A DNA stretch of 64,000 bases from NCBI RefSeq assembly GCF_003545695.1, contig NZ_QUZZ01000010.1:1-64000 (forward strand), given 5' to 3'. This document shows, piece by piece, positions 36,475-45,822 of this stretch. The notes under the pieces are model-generated. The model made no database searches. It was not told where the DNA came from and saw only the letters and a program-made list of their open reading frames with translations. Made by a program: the position numbers and the translations under genes. Within the stretch, counting starts at the first letter, position 1. Each line of letters begins with the position of its first letter. The stretch comes from Taibaiella helva (GTDB lineage Bacteria > Bacteroidota > Bacteroidia > Chitinophagales > Chitinophagaceae).

Positions 36475-38844
36475 TTAAAATTTGAAATTGTAGGTCACAC
36501 CCGGAACAATACCGAAGATCGATATCCTCTTTGCTTCGCTTAACCCTGTTTCCCTGTTTTGCTCGAACATGATCGCAGCAGCGTTGCTTCTATTGTAAAT
36601 ATTATAAATACTGAACACCCATTCGCTTTTCCATCTTTTTTTGCTGTCAGGCTTTGGTGTGAAAGTGGCAGACAGATCCAGGTGATGATAAGCCGGAAGC
36701 GAATAAGCATTGCGCGCGCCATAGTTCGCGATCGTAATGCCCTGGTATTGATATTTGCCGATAGGGTAGGTTGCCGCTTTCCCTGTTTGATAGGTAAAAA
36801 GAGCACCCAAGCTCCATTTCTTCGTCAGCTGGTAGGCGGCGGTAAGCGAAAGGTTATGCGTTTTATCGTAATTGGCACGATACCAATTGCCGTTGTTAAT
36901 GCCGGGCTCTGCCGCATTTCTTCCCGGTGTGCGCTGCTCCGCTTTGGAAAGGGTATAAGAAAGCCAGCCGGTCAGCTTGCCGGTATTTTTCTTCAGCATC
37001 ACCTCAAGCCCGTAAGCCCTGGCCTCGCCGTTCAGCAATACCTGTTCTATAGCTTTGCGGGCAATCAGCTCGGCGCCGTCAATGTAATCTGCTTTGTTTT
37101 TGGTTTTCTTATAAAAAGCTTCTGTTTCCAGGGAATATTTTCCATTGCTGAAATTTCTGAAATAGCCTAAAGCAAACTGGTCAAGGATCTCGGGCTTCAG
37201 ATATTGGTCGCTCGGCGCCCAGATATCAAGCGGAGAGACAGAAGCAGTATTGGAAATTAAATGGATATACTGGCTCATCCGGTTATAGCTCGCCTTAATG
37301 GACTGGTCATCATTGATGGCATAACTAATGGCCAGGCGAGGCTCTAAATTCCCAAAATCAGTGATCTTTTTGTTTTTATTGTAATGCGTTACACCCGTAG
37401 GCCTACCTTCCTCATAAATCTGCAGCTCGGGATTGAAGACCACCGCCTGATCATTGGCATAGTTATTTACATTCTGTTCTCCCAACCGCCGGAAATAGCT
37501 GTATCGCAGCCCGTAATTCAACGATATTTTATCCGTAAGCTTTTGATCGGCGCTGATGTACAGTGCATTTTCCCAGGCATATTTTTGCTCAATCTGGTCG
37601 GCATTGATGGGCGATGTAGCATCTATAGGTTTTATTGTGCCGGGGTTGAACTGGTAGTAGATGAAATTGATACCATAATTCAAAGACAGCTTATCAGACA
37701 GATGATGGCTGAAGTTGTACTTAAAATTATAATTATGGATGTCGGATGCCCAGTCGATGCCGACAAATTTGATCTTCAGGCCATAATTGTACTTACTGTA
37801 AATGATCGATGCATTGGAGAAAAAATTCTCGGAGAAAAGATGATTCCAGCGAAGATTAAAGAATGAGTTCGAATAATTGTTGTTGAAAAAATTGCTGAAA
37901 TCCATTTTATCCTTGCCGAAATATCCCGACAGGTAGATCCTGTTGTTGTCGTTGATCTTATAATTCAGCTTAGCGTTCAGATCATAGAAGGAAATGGAGT
38001 TGTCGTTGTTCGCCAGCTTCAGGAACAGGTGTGCATAGGAAGCACGACCAGCAACGACGAACGAACCTTTATCTTTTACAATAGGGCCTTCTGCCAGCAG
38101 CCTGCTCGAAATCGCCCCGATGCCACCCGATACGTGGTATTCTTTGTTGTTCCCTTCTTTTTGATAAATATCCAGTACAGAAGAAGTGCGTCCACCAAAC
38201 TGAGCAGGTATACCGCCTTTATACAATTTCAGGTCTTTGATCACGTCGGCATTAAAAACGGAGAAGAAACCGAACAGGTGCGAAGTATTGTACACAACGG
38301 CTTCGTCTAACATGATCAGGTTACCGTCTACCGAACCGCCCCTGACATTAAAGCCCGTTGCGCCTTCCTGTGCAGTAGAAACGCCCGGAAGCTGCAGGAT
38401 CGCTTTCAGAATATCCACTTCGCCCATAACTGCCGGCATCTTTTTAATAGTGGCGATAGAAAGCTTATGCACACTCATTTCCGGTTTCTGGATGTTGCTC
38501 GCCGAGCTATTGTATTTTATCTCTACTTCATCCAACATTTTGCTTTTTTCCAGCATCGAAAAATCTTTCCTGGTGTTTTCTGTCAGGACGATAGATTCCT
38601 CGATATTCTCAAATCCTACATAGCTGATAACGATGGTATAGGTTCCTTTGGGCAGTGGGATCGAATAAAAGCCATAGGCATCGGTAACGGTTGACACTTT
38701 TGCTTCAGGAATGAAAATGCTTGCCCCGATGACAGTTTCGGTATTTGTTTTAGCGGTAATGATTCCGCTCAAGGTGACGTTTTCCTGCGCATGGGCGCCT
38801 AATGAAATCGTCATGAACAGCGCACAAATTATCTTATATCTCAT
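36475..38844 (-). CDS. TonB-dependent receptor with carboxypeptidase-regulatory-like domain
   Basis: The ATG at 38842-38844 is preferred because the signal peptide follows (MRYKIICALFMTISLGAHAQ). The 789-residue product has the regulatory-like domain at about 25-105 (TLSGIITAKTNTETVIGASI), a plug (VDILKAILQLPGVSTAQEG, FNVRGGSVDGNLIMLDEAVV) and a barrel ending in GVTYNFKF. There is no STN domain. It resembles the receptors that pair with DUF4249 proteins and lies divergent from a LytS/LytTR pair, which probably controls it. A TAGTTTTG box at 38880-38887 (minus strand) may be its -7 element. Confidence 0.92.
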   Translation of the reverse strand: MRYKIICALFMTISLGAHAQENVTLSGIITAKTNTETVIGASIFIPEAKVSTVTDAYGFYSIPLPKGTYTIVISYVGFENIEESIVLTENTRKDFSMLEKSKMLDEVEIKYNSSASNIQKPEMSVHKLSIATIKKMPAVMGEVDILKAILQLPGVSTAQEGATGFNVRGGSVDGNLIMLDEAVVYNTSHLFGFFSVFNADVIKDLKLYKGGIPAQFGGRTSSVLDIYQKEGNNKEYHVSGGIGAISSRLLAEGPIVKDKGSFVVAGRASYAHLFLKLANNDNSISFYDLNAKLNYKINDNNRIYLSGYFGKDKMDFSNFFNNNYSNSFFNLRWNHLFSENFFSNASIIYSKYNYGLKIKFVGIDWASDIHNYNFKYNFSHHLSDKLSLNYGINFIYYQFNPGTIKPIDATSPINADQIEQKYAWENALYISADQKLTDKISLNYGLRYSYFRRLGEQNVNNYANDQAVVFNPELQIYEEGRPTGVTHYNKNKKITDFGNLEPRLAISYAINDDQSIKASYNRMSQYIHLISNTASVSPLDIWAPSDQYLKPEILDQFALGYFRNFSNGKYSLETEAFYKKTKNKADYIDGAELIARKAIEQVLLNGEARAYGLEVMLKKNTGKLTGWLSYTLSKAEQRTPGRNAAEPGINNGNWYRANYDKTHNLSLTAAYQLTKKWSLGALFTYQTGKAATYPIGKYQYQGITIANYGARNAYSLPAYHHLDLSATFTPKPDSKKRWKSEWVFSIYNIYNRSNAAAIMFEQNRETGLSEAKRISIFGIVPGVTYNFKF

Positions 38845-39002
38845 CTTTAAAAATCGATTTATCAATTTCAACCCGGATACAAAACTATTCTCCCTGACAA
38901 CCATCTTTTTTTAATTATACCAAACGCGGTATCTTTTATAGCAAAATATGCAGGAGCACTACAAGATATAACCTTGTTTTATGCGCCTTTGCAAGACTCC
39001 TG

Positions 39003-39036
39003 CTTTTGTATAAAAAGCGTGCACTTTCGTATAAAA
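39003..39036 (+). promoter_or_regulatory. Direct repeats 21 bp apart: candidate LytTR operator
   Basis: CTTTTGTATAAAA (39003-39015) and CTTTCGTATAAAA (39024-39036) differ at one base and start exactly 21 bp apart, two helical turns. LytTR-type regulators usually bind two direct repeats with this spacing. They end 27 bp before a TAAATTTG box (39063-39070). Confidence 0.6.
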
Positions 39037-39062
39037 CCAGATCGGCTCACAACTTTAAATGG

Positions 39063-39070
39063 TAAATTTG
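39063..39070 (+). promoter_or_regulatory. Candidate -7 box (TAAATTTG) of the LytS/LytTR operon
   Basis: The box fits TAnnTTTG and is 18 bases before ATG 39089. No -33 TTTG is present at the right distance, which suits an activator-dependent promoter. It argues for the second ATG as the kinase start. Confidence 0.45.
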
Positions 39071-39088
39071 TTCTATACAATTCCTGAA

Positions 39089-40096
39089 ATGAATAATTTT
39101 ACCCCTCCGCAGCTGATCAGTGAGAACGCGCTTTTTCGTTTTCTGGTTTCGCCTGATCTAAGGATATTCCGGCATCTTCTGTTCATTGTTTTTATAGCAG
39201 CTGTGTTGTACAACAGCACCTCCGTCATTGCCAGCCCGACAGCAATATTTGTATATTTTATTATACTGTTCTATGTGAACATGTATGTGCTGGTGCCAAG
39301 GTTTTTGTTCCGGAACAAGAACATAGAATACTGCTTATCCGTGATCGGCATCCTGGTTGTACTGGCTGTTTGCGGTTATTTTTTCAATCCTTTTAACCAG
39401 GAACATGGGCTGAATATTCCCCTTTTTTCTTTCCTTACGGTACTGCTGCTGGCAGCTTCTTCTTCCATAAAGCTGTTTCAGAAGGGAATGATGGACAGGC
39501 AATTGATCTACGAGCTGGAGCAGTCGAAAACTTACGCGGAGCTGGAACAGCTGAAAAACCAGATCAATCCGCATTTTTTGTTTAATATGCTCAACAATGC
39601 CAATGTGCTGACGAAGAAAGACCCTGAAAAAGCCTCGCAGGTTTTGGTGAAGCTGAGCGATCTGCTTCGCTACCAGCTTTATGACAGTGCAAGAGGTAAA
39701 GTGTTGCTGACCGCGGACATTCATTTCCTGGAAGATTTTTTAAACCTGGAAAAGGTAAGAAGGGATAGCTTTGATTTCCTGATCTCGAAAGAGGGAAATT
39801 TGAGCGGCGTGCAGATCCCGCCTTTGCTGTTCATCTCGTTTGTGGAAAATGCGGTGAAGCACAATAACGATGCAGCAAAGCCGTCTTATGTACACCTGTA
39901 TTTCGATGTCAGGAACGGTGAGCTTTTCTTTAAATGCGTCAATTCAAAACCTGTTATGAAATCGGAGAGCAATACCGGCGGTTTGGGATTGGCAAACATC
40001 AGGCGAAGGCTGGAGCTGCTGTTCCCGGCATCGCATAGCCTGAACATTGAAGACGAAACAGAAACGTACAGCGCAACATTAATCCTGAAATTATGA
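39089..40096 (+). CDS. LytS/YehU-type sensor histidine kinase
   Basis: The start at 39089 is preferred over 39059 because of the promoter box between them. The 335-residue product has about four membrane helices in its first 130 residues (HLLFIVFIAAVLYNS; IFVYFIILFYVNMYVLV; VIGILVVLAVCGYFF; LFSFLTVLLLAASS), then the His_kinase domain (LKNQINPHFLFNMLNNANVL with the phospho-histidine, LLRYQLYDSARG) and the ATPase N-box and G-box (ISFVENAVKHNND; GGLGLANIRRRLELL). Its stop overlaps the next start (ATGA), so the two are translationally coupled. Confidence 0.93.
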   Translation: MNNFTPPQLISENALFRFLVSPDLRIFRHLLFIVFIAAVLYNSTSVIASPTAIFVYFIILFYVNMYVLVPRFLFRNKNIEYCLSVIGILVVLAVCGYFFNPFNQEHGLNIPLFSFLTVLLLAASSSIKLFQKGMMDRQLIYELEQSKTYAELEQLKNQINPHFLFNMLNNANVLTKKDPEKASQVLVKLSDLLRYQLYDSARGKVLLTADIHFLEDFLNLEKVRRDSFDFLISKEGNLSGVQIPPLLFISFVENAVKHNNDAAKPSYVHLYFDVRNGELFFKCVNSKPVMKSESNTGGLGLANIRRRLELLFPASHSLNIEDETETYSATLILKL

Positions 40097-40815
40097 ATTG
40101 TATTATCGTAGACGATGAGCCGCTGGCAAGAGAGGCTATAGAGATGTTGGTTGACCAAACCGCCGACCTGGAATTGACGGGCTTATTCAGTAACGCAGCT
40201 GTAGCTTCTGATTTTATGGAGCGCAATGCCGTTGACTTGATCTTCCTGGACATACAAATGCCGGGAATAAACGGTATTGAATTTGCACGGACAATTCCCA
40301 GGGAGACCTTCGTTATTTTTACCACGGCCTATTCGGAATTTGCTACGGACAGCTACGAAGTAGACGCGATAGACTACCTGATAAAACCGGTAAAGCCGGA
40401 ACGCTTTCAAAAAGCAGTTGAAAAAGCGCTTACCTATTCCAGATTGCTTGCCGTTGATTATGCCAAGAATAATATTGAACAGATTACAGACGATTTTTTC
40501 TTTGTGAAAGCAGACCGGCGGATCTTCAAACTGTATTTCGGCAACATCCTTTTCATCCAGGGTTTAAAAGATTACGTGGTGATGCACCTCGAAAATCAGA
40601 AAGTCATTACAGCGATGAACATTAAGACGATTTACGACCAATTACCAAAGGAAATGTTTGTGCGCGTGAGCAAATCTTATATCATTAATGTGAAGCACAT
40701 CGGCTCTGTTGATAATAACACAGTGTACATTGGCGCCAATGAAATTCCTATCGGGAATATTTACAGGGATTTCTTTTTCAATGAATTTGTAACCAAAAAG
40801 ATCTTAGGGCGGTAA
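40093..40815 (+). CDS. LytTR-family response regulator
   Basis: The 240-residue product has a receiver domain (IIVDDEPLAREAIEML; phospho-acceptor in LIFLDIQMPGINGIEF; FTTAYSEFATDSYEVDAIDY; KPVKP lysine) and a LytTR DNA-binding domain (DDFFFVKADRRIFKLYFGNI, FIQGLKDYVVMHLE, FVRVSKSYIINVKHI). It is encoded with the kinase just upstream. The direct repeats at 39003-39036 are candidate sites for it, giving autoregulation and possibly control of the divergent receptor/DUF4249 operon. Confidence 0.94.
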   Translation: MNCIIVDDEPLAREAIEMLVDQTADLELTGLFSNAAVASDFMERNAVDLIFLDIQMPGINGIEFARTIPRETFVIFTTAYSEFATDSYEVDAIDYLIKPVKPERFQKAVEKALTYSRLLAVDYAKNNIEQITDDFFFVKADRRIFKLYFGNILFIQGLKDYVVMHLENQKVITAMNIKTIYDQLPKEMFVRVSKSYIINVKHIGSVDNNTVYIGANEIPIGNIYRDFFFNEFVTKKILGR

Positions 40816-41117
40816 CCCGATCCGAAAGCCATCTTGGGGTGCTACAAACGTTTCCTGTGAAGCCTAATAGTACGAAATACTAAGAACAAGCCCGCTTTCT
40901 GTAAAAGATGTTTCACATATTGGGGAAAAAGCGCATCTTCGGACCAGAGGCTTGCCGGTTGTGCTCCGGCGAAGTACAACGTTGCCGTATAGCTTTCAGC
41001 CGGTTGTAAAAATGCTTGTACCTGTTCCTGCCAGGAACAGTTTTTGAAACCATTTGGTAAAGCCATTCTTAACTTACCTTCAAACCCACAAGGACGGCGC
41101 AACACTTATAAAGTATA
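40816..41117. other. Gap between LytTR gene and conserved unknown gene
   Basis: A minus-strand frame fills most of it (40842-41105, 87 codons) with fairly protein-like composition (FLQPAESYTATLYFAGAQPA) but no signal, motif or known family. Whether it is a gene is undecided. No terminator or repeat was seen. Confidence 0.35.
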
Positions 41118-41831
41118 ATGGCAAAAGAAACCAAACGAAGCCAGCCGCGCAAAACTGCTGCCAAGCGCTGCAGAAAAGCAGTGCGTGCCGGTGATAAAGC
41201 TGCGGGTTACAACCGCTACAAATTATTCAACGGTAAGCAGTATACGGGTATGCAGATCGGGCGCAGTCACCATTGGAACTATGACAAAGGCGACTGGAAA
41301 GAGACCAAGATCACGCCCGATCTCTGGGAAATATCGTATACGGTTACCAAAAGACGAAAAGGAAAGGCGCCGCCCAACTCCGGTGCGCCGGTGGGAACAG
41401 GGTACCAATGGTACATTCTCGCGCATCAACACGTAGAAAAGCTGAATGCCAACGATTATTCGACAGATATGGCCGGGCTTAAATTCAAGCTTGCTCACCG
41501 AAGGGCTGATAAAGAGAAGTGGAGTGTAAAGGCGCCTACACAGCGCAAACACCTGGTTCAGTTCCTGAAAGAGATCATTGCGCAGCTGGAAAGCGATCCG
41601 ATACCACTTGAATTTGAATACGAAAGCGAAGCTTATAAAGGAGAAGCGGTACCGCTTACGGCTACATGTGCCAAAGGCGTATGCTATGAAGCCGAGGTCA
41701 CATTGAACGATGAATACCTGGGTATCATACGGCGTGCAAAAAGCGGCTGGAAAATGGACCGTGCCGATGAAGACCTGGCCGAACTGATCGGAGAACTGAT
41801 TATGGCGTATTTCGGGGAAGACGAAGCTTAG
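41118..41831 (+). CDS. Conserved protein of unknown function
   Basis: The 237-residue product has a very basic N-terminal 30 residues (KRSQPRKTAAKRCRKAVRAG), resembling a DNA- or RNA-binding tail, then a conserved-looking core (YKLFNGKQYTGMQIGRSHHW; KITPDLWEISYTVTKRRKGK; VGTGYQWYILAHQHVEKLN; ANDYSTDMAGLKFKLAHRRA) and an acidic C-terminus. No signal peptide or membrane helix is present. I recall similar proteins in other Chitinophagales and Sphingobacteriales but no function. Confidence 0.75.
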   Translation: MAKETKRSQPRKTAAKRCRKAVRAGDKAAGYNRYKLFNGKQYTGMQIGRSHHWNYDKGDWKETKITPDLWEISYTVTKRRKGKAPPNSGAPVGTGYQWYILAHQHVEKLNANDYSTDMAGLKFKLAHRRADKEKWSVKAPTQRKHLVQFLKEIIAQLESDPIPLEFEYESEAYKGEAVPLTATCAKGVCYEAEVTLNDEYLGIIRRAKSGWKMDRADEDLAELIGELIMAYFGEDEA

Positions 41832-41925
41832 CTTCCTGCAAGGCAATATAAGGCTCCCTAAGCGTGCGCTGAGGGGCGGGCATAAATCGCCTGGAGCAAG
41901 CCGGTTATCTTCCAGCTCATAATTA

Positions 41926-42567
41926 TCAAGCAGGGATAACGACCGACGTGTACAAGCTGCACACTGCCCAGCCCAGGGATAGATACAGCAATTTTCCCTG
42001 TTCCGTTGCTACCAGGAAATTCCAGTGAACATTTTTCGATAGGGCAACCTGCTCCAGCATTTTCATCAGGAAAGCAGCGAGCCCTTTTCTCTTATGCTCT
42101 TCTTCCGTTGCAATCCTGTCATAAACGGCAATATCGTCCACAATCACCACACGGCCTGTAGCAGCCGGCGCTCCATCTTTAGTCCTGATTTTAATCAGCG
42201 TCGTTGCATTATAATGATCGACGGTCGCTTCATAGCCATAGGGTAGGATAGGCCCGGGAATATTCATCGGAGCCGCACAAGACATCATATATCCCTGCGG
42301 CTGTATGACCCATCGTCCCGGTAGCAGGCCTTCGATCTCTTCGGGAGCTGCGCAAACTTTCAGGAACACCCAGGGCTCATTGATCGTTTTTAAAAGCCGG
42401 ATAAAATCGTCATTAAGCGTTGCAAATACATAACGTGCTTTTTGCTGCGCATACCCGACATCGACCTTGTAGCCTGATCTAAATTGTACCGGCGGGGGCA
42501 GCTCCCGCGACAATGACCAGGCCCTGAGCCACTTTGCTAAGGTATCTGTAGAAACGCCATTTTCCAT
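41926..42567 (-). CDS. GNAT-family N-acetyltransferase
   Basis: The ATG at 42565-42567 gives 213 residues; an upstream extension of 35 codons has low-complexity cysteine-rich sequence and is not favoured. The C-terminal half has the acetyltransferase order: RVVIVDDIAVYDRIATEEEH, KRKGLAAFLMKMLEQVA (acetyl-CoA loop R/K-x-x-G-x-A) and LVATEQGKLLYLSLGWAVCS. The N-terminal half is helical. It is divergent from the marR gene. Substrate unknown. Confidence 0.75.
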   Translation of the reverse strand: MENGVSTDTLAKWLRAWSLSRELPPPVQFRSGYKVDVGYAQQKARYVFATLNDDFIRLLKTINEPWVFLKVCAAPEEIEGLLPGRWVIQPQGYMMSCAAPMNIPGPILPYGYEATVDHYNATTLIKIRTKDGAPAATGRVVIVDDIAVYDRIATEEEHKRKGLAAFLMKMLEQVALSKNVHWNFLVATEQGKLLYLSLGWAVCSLYTSVVIPA

Positions 42568-42708
42568 TGAACCGACCTTTATCGAACAGGTACAAAGATA
42601 GAAAACGGCGGTGGAAACCGGTGCTTCTTTCGTTTGAAGCAAAAATACGATCTGCTCCTCGGGCAGCATCACTCGATCGGGAAAGCGAAAATTGTCGCTG
42701 GATTTATT

Positions 42709-42727
42709 TATCTTTGTGTCTAAGATA
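42709..42727. promoter_or_regulatory. Palindrome over the marR promoter box
   Basis: TATCTT (42709-42714) and AAGATA (42722-42727) form a dyad with a 7-base centre, 15 bases before the marR ATG. TATCTTTG (42709-42716) also fits the Bacteroidota -7 box TAnnTTTG, so a MarR dimer bound here would block the promoter. Confidence 0.5.
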
Positions 42728-42742
42728 CTTATTCAATAAGCA

Positions 42743-43210
42743 ATGGAAAAAGACCTCGCTACCCGCATCAGGAAGCTGACTCAGCAATATGCCTACACCT
42801 CCATACAGATGCATGAGGCCATCGGCAGGAAGGCTGGCTTTACAGGAACAGATCATAAATACCTGAGCTTCCTGATCCGGGATGGTCAGATGACCGCCGG
42901 GGAGCTGTCCCGGCTGACGGGCCTGACCACTGGCGCGGTTACCGGCCTGGTCGACAGATTTGAAAAGAAAAAGCTGGTAAAAAGGCAGCTGTCGGAAGAT
43001 GACCGGCGTAAAGTGATCATCGTGCCCGATATCCCAAAGATCATGGCGCTGCTGGAGCCGCTGTACAAGAGCTTCCGGAAACAATCGGCAGCACTCGTCG
43101 CTTCCTTCTCCGACAAAGAGCTCAAAGTGATCGAAAGCTATTTTGAAAAAGCGATCAGGATCATGAGCGATACTACAGCCAGGGTAAACGATAAACCTTC
43201 CCGCAAATGA
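42743..43210 (+). CDS. MarR-family transcriptional regulator
   Basis: The 155-residue product has the winged-helix pattern of MarR proteins: DHKYLSFLIRDGQMTAGELS, RLTGLTTGAVTGLVDRFEKK (recognition helix) and the wing KLVKRQLSEDDRRKVIIV, with a terminal dimerisation helix (LKVIESYFEKAIRIM). Its stop overlaps the start of the phosphotransferase-like gene by four bases (ATGA), so both are one unit. It probably represses this unit and is released by a drug or aromatic ligand. Confidence 0.93.
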   Translation: MEKDLATRIRKLTQQYAYTSIQMHEAIGRKAGFTGTDHKYLSFLIRDGQMTAGELSRLTGLTTGAVTGLVDRFEKKKLVKRQLSEDDRRKVIIVPDIPKIMALLEPLYKSFRKQSAALVASFSDKELKVIESYFEKAIRIMSDTTARVNDKPSRK

Positions 43211-45822
43211 CAAAGAAGACTGCTTATATCATGGATATCAGAGCCACGTACCCGGCCGAAGACCGTCTGCTTGGCGGTAAGGGCGCCAACCTGGCTGCGC
43301 TGTCGGCGATAGAAAGCATTGAGGTGCCCGCTGGCTTCTGTATCACCACTGCAGCATTTGAGCAGGTGATCGGGAGCCTGCCGCAGGTTGGTATCTTGCT
43401 GGAACAGCTGGCGCAGCTGAAGGCAGAAGACCGCGACGGGATCGGCAGGCTCAGCGCTGCGCTCCGGCAGCAGATCGAAACGGCGCCCGTACCAGGCGAT
43501 CTTGAAGCAGAGATAGGGTTATGGCTTTCCCGTTCGGGTATGGACGAGGCTTATGCCGTACGCTCCAGCGCAACGGCGGAAGACCTGCCCGACGCCTCTT
43601 TTGCCGGGCAGCAGGATACTTATCTCAACATTACGGGGAAAGCTGCGATACTGGCGCACATCAGCAAATGCTGGGCCTCGCTGTTTTCCGAAAGAGCGGT
43701 TACCTACCGCATCCGTAATGGCTTTGACCACCGTAAAGTCAGCCTGGCCGTGATCGTGCAGCAGATGGTCCCTTCCCGGGCCGCGGGTGTCCTGTTTACA
43801 GCAGATCCGATGACCGGCAACCGGAAAATCTCGGCTATAGATGCAGGCTTTGGCCTGGGCGAAGCCCTGGTCTCCGGCCTGGTGAATGCCGATCACTACC
43901 TGCTGCGCGAAGGGAGCATCCTGGAAAAAAAGATTGCGGTAAAACGGCTGGCTATTTATGCTGCCGAAGGAGGAGGGACAGAACAAGTACCGCTGACGCC
44001 GGAGGAGCAGCTGAAACCGGTGCTCAGCGATGCGCAGCTCCTGGTGCTGGAAAGTATCGGGCGGAAGATCGAAGCGCATTTCAGTAAGCCGCAGGATATA
44101 GAGTGGTGCCTGTACAACGGTGTTTTCTACATCGTGCAGAGCCGGCCCATCACCACTTTATACCCGGTGCCTGACGCCGGCGAGGGCAATCATATTTATA
44201 TTTCTGTCGGCCATCAGCAGATGATGACCGACGCCATGAAGCCGCTGGGCTTGTCGCTGTGGCAGCTGACCGCCTCTGCGCCGATGTTCCCGGCCGGAGG
44301 ACGATTGTTCGTTGATGTCGGCCCGGCGCTGTCTTCACCAGCCGGCCGCAGGACGCTGATCGACACCCTGGGGCAATCCGACCCCTTGATCCGGAGCGCG
44401 CTGACGACCATTACGGCAAGAGCAGATTTTGTGCCTTTGACCGAAGACCCGGCTTCCGGCCCGGACCCGCGCCGGAAGGTCATTACGACGGAGGGCTTCC
44501 GTACAAAAATAGAAAATGATCCCGCCATTGTCGCCGGCCTGATCCGGGACAGCCAGGCGGCGATCGAAGCCGCACAGCGCAATATCCTTGCGCAATCGGG
44601 CCCGGAGCTGTTTGATTTTATCCGGGAAGATATCCGGCAGTTGAAGCAATCTTTGAAGGCATCGCAGAGCATGGCGGTCATCCTTGCCGTTATGGATGCA
44701 TTCTCCTGGCTTAACGAAAAAATGATGGCGTGGCTGGGCGAAAAGAATGTCGCAGACCTCCTTTCCCAATCTGTGCATGGGAACATCACTTCCGAAATGG
44801 GCCTGGCGCTGATGGATATCGCCGATGTGATCCGCCCTTACCCGGAGGTGGTTGCGTTCCTGCAGCAGACGACGAACGATAATTTTATGGATGCGCTTCC
44901 CGGGCTGGCGGGTGGGGCGGAAGCCCGCGCTGCGCTTGAAGCCTACCTGGAGCAATACGGGATGCGTTGTGCCGGCGAGATCGATATCACCAGGAAGCGC
45001 TGGAGTGAAAAGCCGCGATTGCTGCTGCCCGCTCTTCTCAACAACATCCGGAACTTTGCTCCCGGCGCGGGCAGGCAGCGATGGGAGCAGGGACGCCGGG
45101 ACGCATTGCGCAAAGAGCAGGAGCTGCTGCGCCGCCTGGCCCTGCTGCCGGATGCGAAGGACAAAATAGCAGAAACAAAGCGGATGATCGACCTGGTCCG
45201 GAATTTTGCGGGTTACCGTGAATATCCGAAATATCGTATTATCAGCCATTACTTCATCTGGAAGCTGGCTTTGCTCCGCGAGGCCGCAAGGCTGGTGGAG
45301 GCAGGGCTTATCGCAGAGGAAGAAGATATTTTTTATCTGTCTTTTGATGAGCTGGAGGAAGCCGTAAGGACGAAGGTCTTCGACCCTGCAGTGATACGCA
45401 GGCGCAGGGAAGAGCACATACGGAATGAAAAGCTGACGCCGCCGCGCGTGATCACCTCCGAAGGTGAGATCATTACCGGCGCTTACCTGCAGGATGCACT
45501 ACCGGCCGGCGCGCTGCCCGGCCTTGCCGTCTCCTCCGGTGTGATCGAGGGCAGGGCGCGTGTCATTTTCAGCATGGAAGACGCAGTGCTGGAAGAAGGC
45601 GATATATTGGTGACACCCTTTACCGATCCGAGCTGGACGCCATTGTTCGTTTCGATCAAAGGCCTGGTCACTGAAGTGGGCGGGCGGATGACCCATGGCG
45701 CTGTGATTGCAAGGGAATACGGACTGCCCGCTGTCGTGGGCGTGGAGCAGGCGACCCGCCTGATCCGCGACGGGCAGCGTATCCGGGTGAACGGGACAGA
45801 GGGTTATGTCGTCATCCTCTAG
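43207..45822 (+). CDS. rph: Rifamycin-phosphotransferase-like enzyme (PEP-synthase superfamily)
   Basis: The 871-residue product has an ATP-grasp domain (RLLGGKGANLAALSAIESIE; AVRSSATAEDLPDASFAGQQ; QQMVPSRAAGVLFTADPMTG; QDIEWCLYNGVFYIVQSRPI), a long helical middle domain (about 330-755) and a C-terminal swivelling phosphohistidine domain (VTEVGGRMTHGAVIAREYGL with H830). This order and length match rifamycin phosphotransferases (about 867 residues), which pass a phosphate from ATP via the histidine to rifampicin, rather than true PEP synthases, which have the PEP-binding barrel last. The substrate cannot be read from sequence. Overlap with marR supports a resistance role. Confidence 0.8.
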   Translation: MTKKTAYIMDIRATYPAEDRLLGGKGANLAALSAIESIEVPAGFCITTAAFEQVIGSLPQVGILLEQLAQLKAEDRDGIGRLSAALRQQIETAPVPGDLEAEIGLWLSRSGMDEAYAVRSSATAEDLPDASFAGQQDTYLNITGKAAILAHISKCWASLFSERAVTYRIRNGFDHRKVSLAVIVQQMVPSRAAGVLFTADPMTGNRKISAIDAGFGLGEALVSGLVNADHYLLREGSILEKKIAVKRLAIYAAEGGGTEQVPLTPEEQLKPVLSDAQLLVLESIGRKIEAHFSKPQDIEWCLYNGVFYIVQSRPITTLYPVPDAGEGNHIYISVGHQQMMTDAMKPLGLSLWQLTASAPMFPAGGRLFVDVGPALSSPAGRRTLIDTLGQSDPLIRSALTTITARADFVPLTEDPASGPDPRRKVITTEGFRTKIENDPAIVAGLIRDSQAAIEAAQRNILAQSGPELFDFIREDIRQLKQSLKASQSMAVILAVMDAFSWLNEKMMAWLGEKNVADLLSQSVHGNITSEMGLALMDIADVIRPYPEVVAFLQQTTNDNFMDALPGLAGGAEARAALEAYLEQYGMRCAGEIDITRKRWSEKPRLLLPALLNNIRNFAPGAGRQRWEQGRRDALRKEQELLRRLALLPDAKDKIAETKRMIDLVRNFAGYREYPKYRIISHYFIWKLALLREAARLVEAGLIAEEEDIFYLSFDELEEAVRTKVFDPAVIRRRREEHIRNEKLTPPRVITSEGEIITGAYLQDALPAGALPGLAVSSGVIEGRARVIFSMEDAVLEEGDILVTPFTDPSWTPLFVSIKGLVTEVGGRMTHGAVIAREYGLPAVVGVEQATRLIRDGQRIRVNGTEGYVVIL

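Noticed and set aside
40842-41105. 87-codon minus-strand frame between the LytTR and unknown genes
   Set aside because: Protein-like in places, but without motif, clear start or neighbours that support it; left undecided in the gap entry.
43207-45822. True phosphoenolpyruvate synthase
   Set aside because: The phosphohistidine domain is at the C-terminus and no PEP-binding barrel follows it, unlike PEP synthase.
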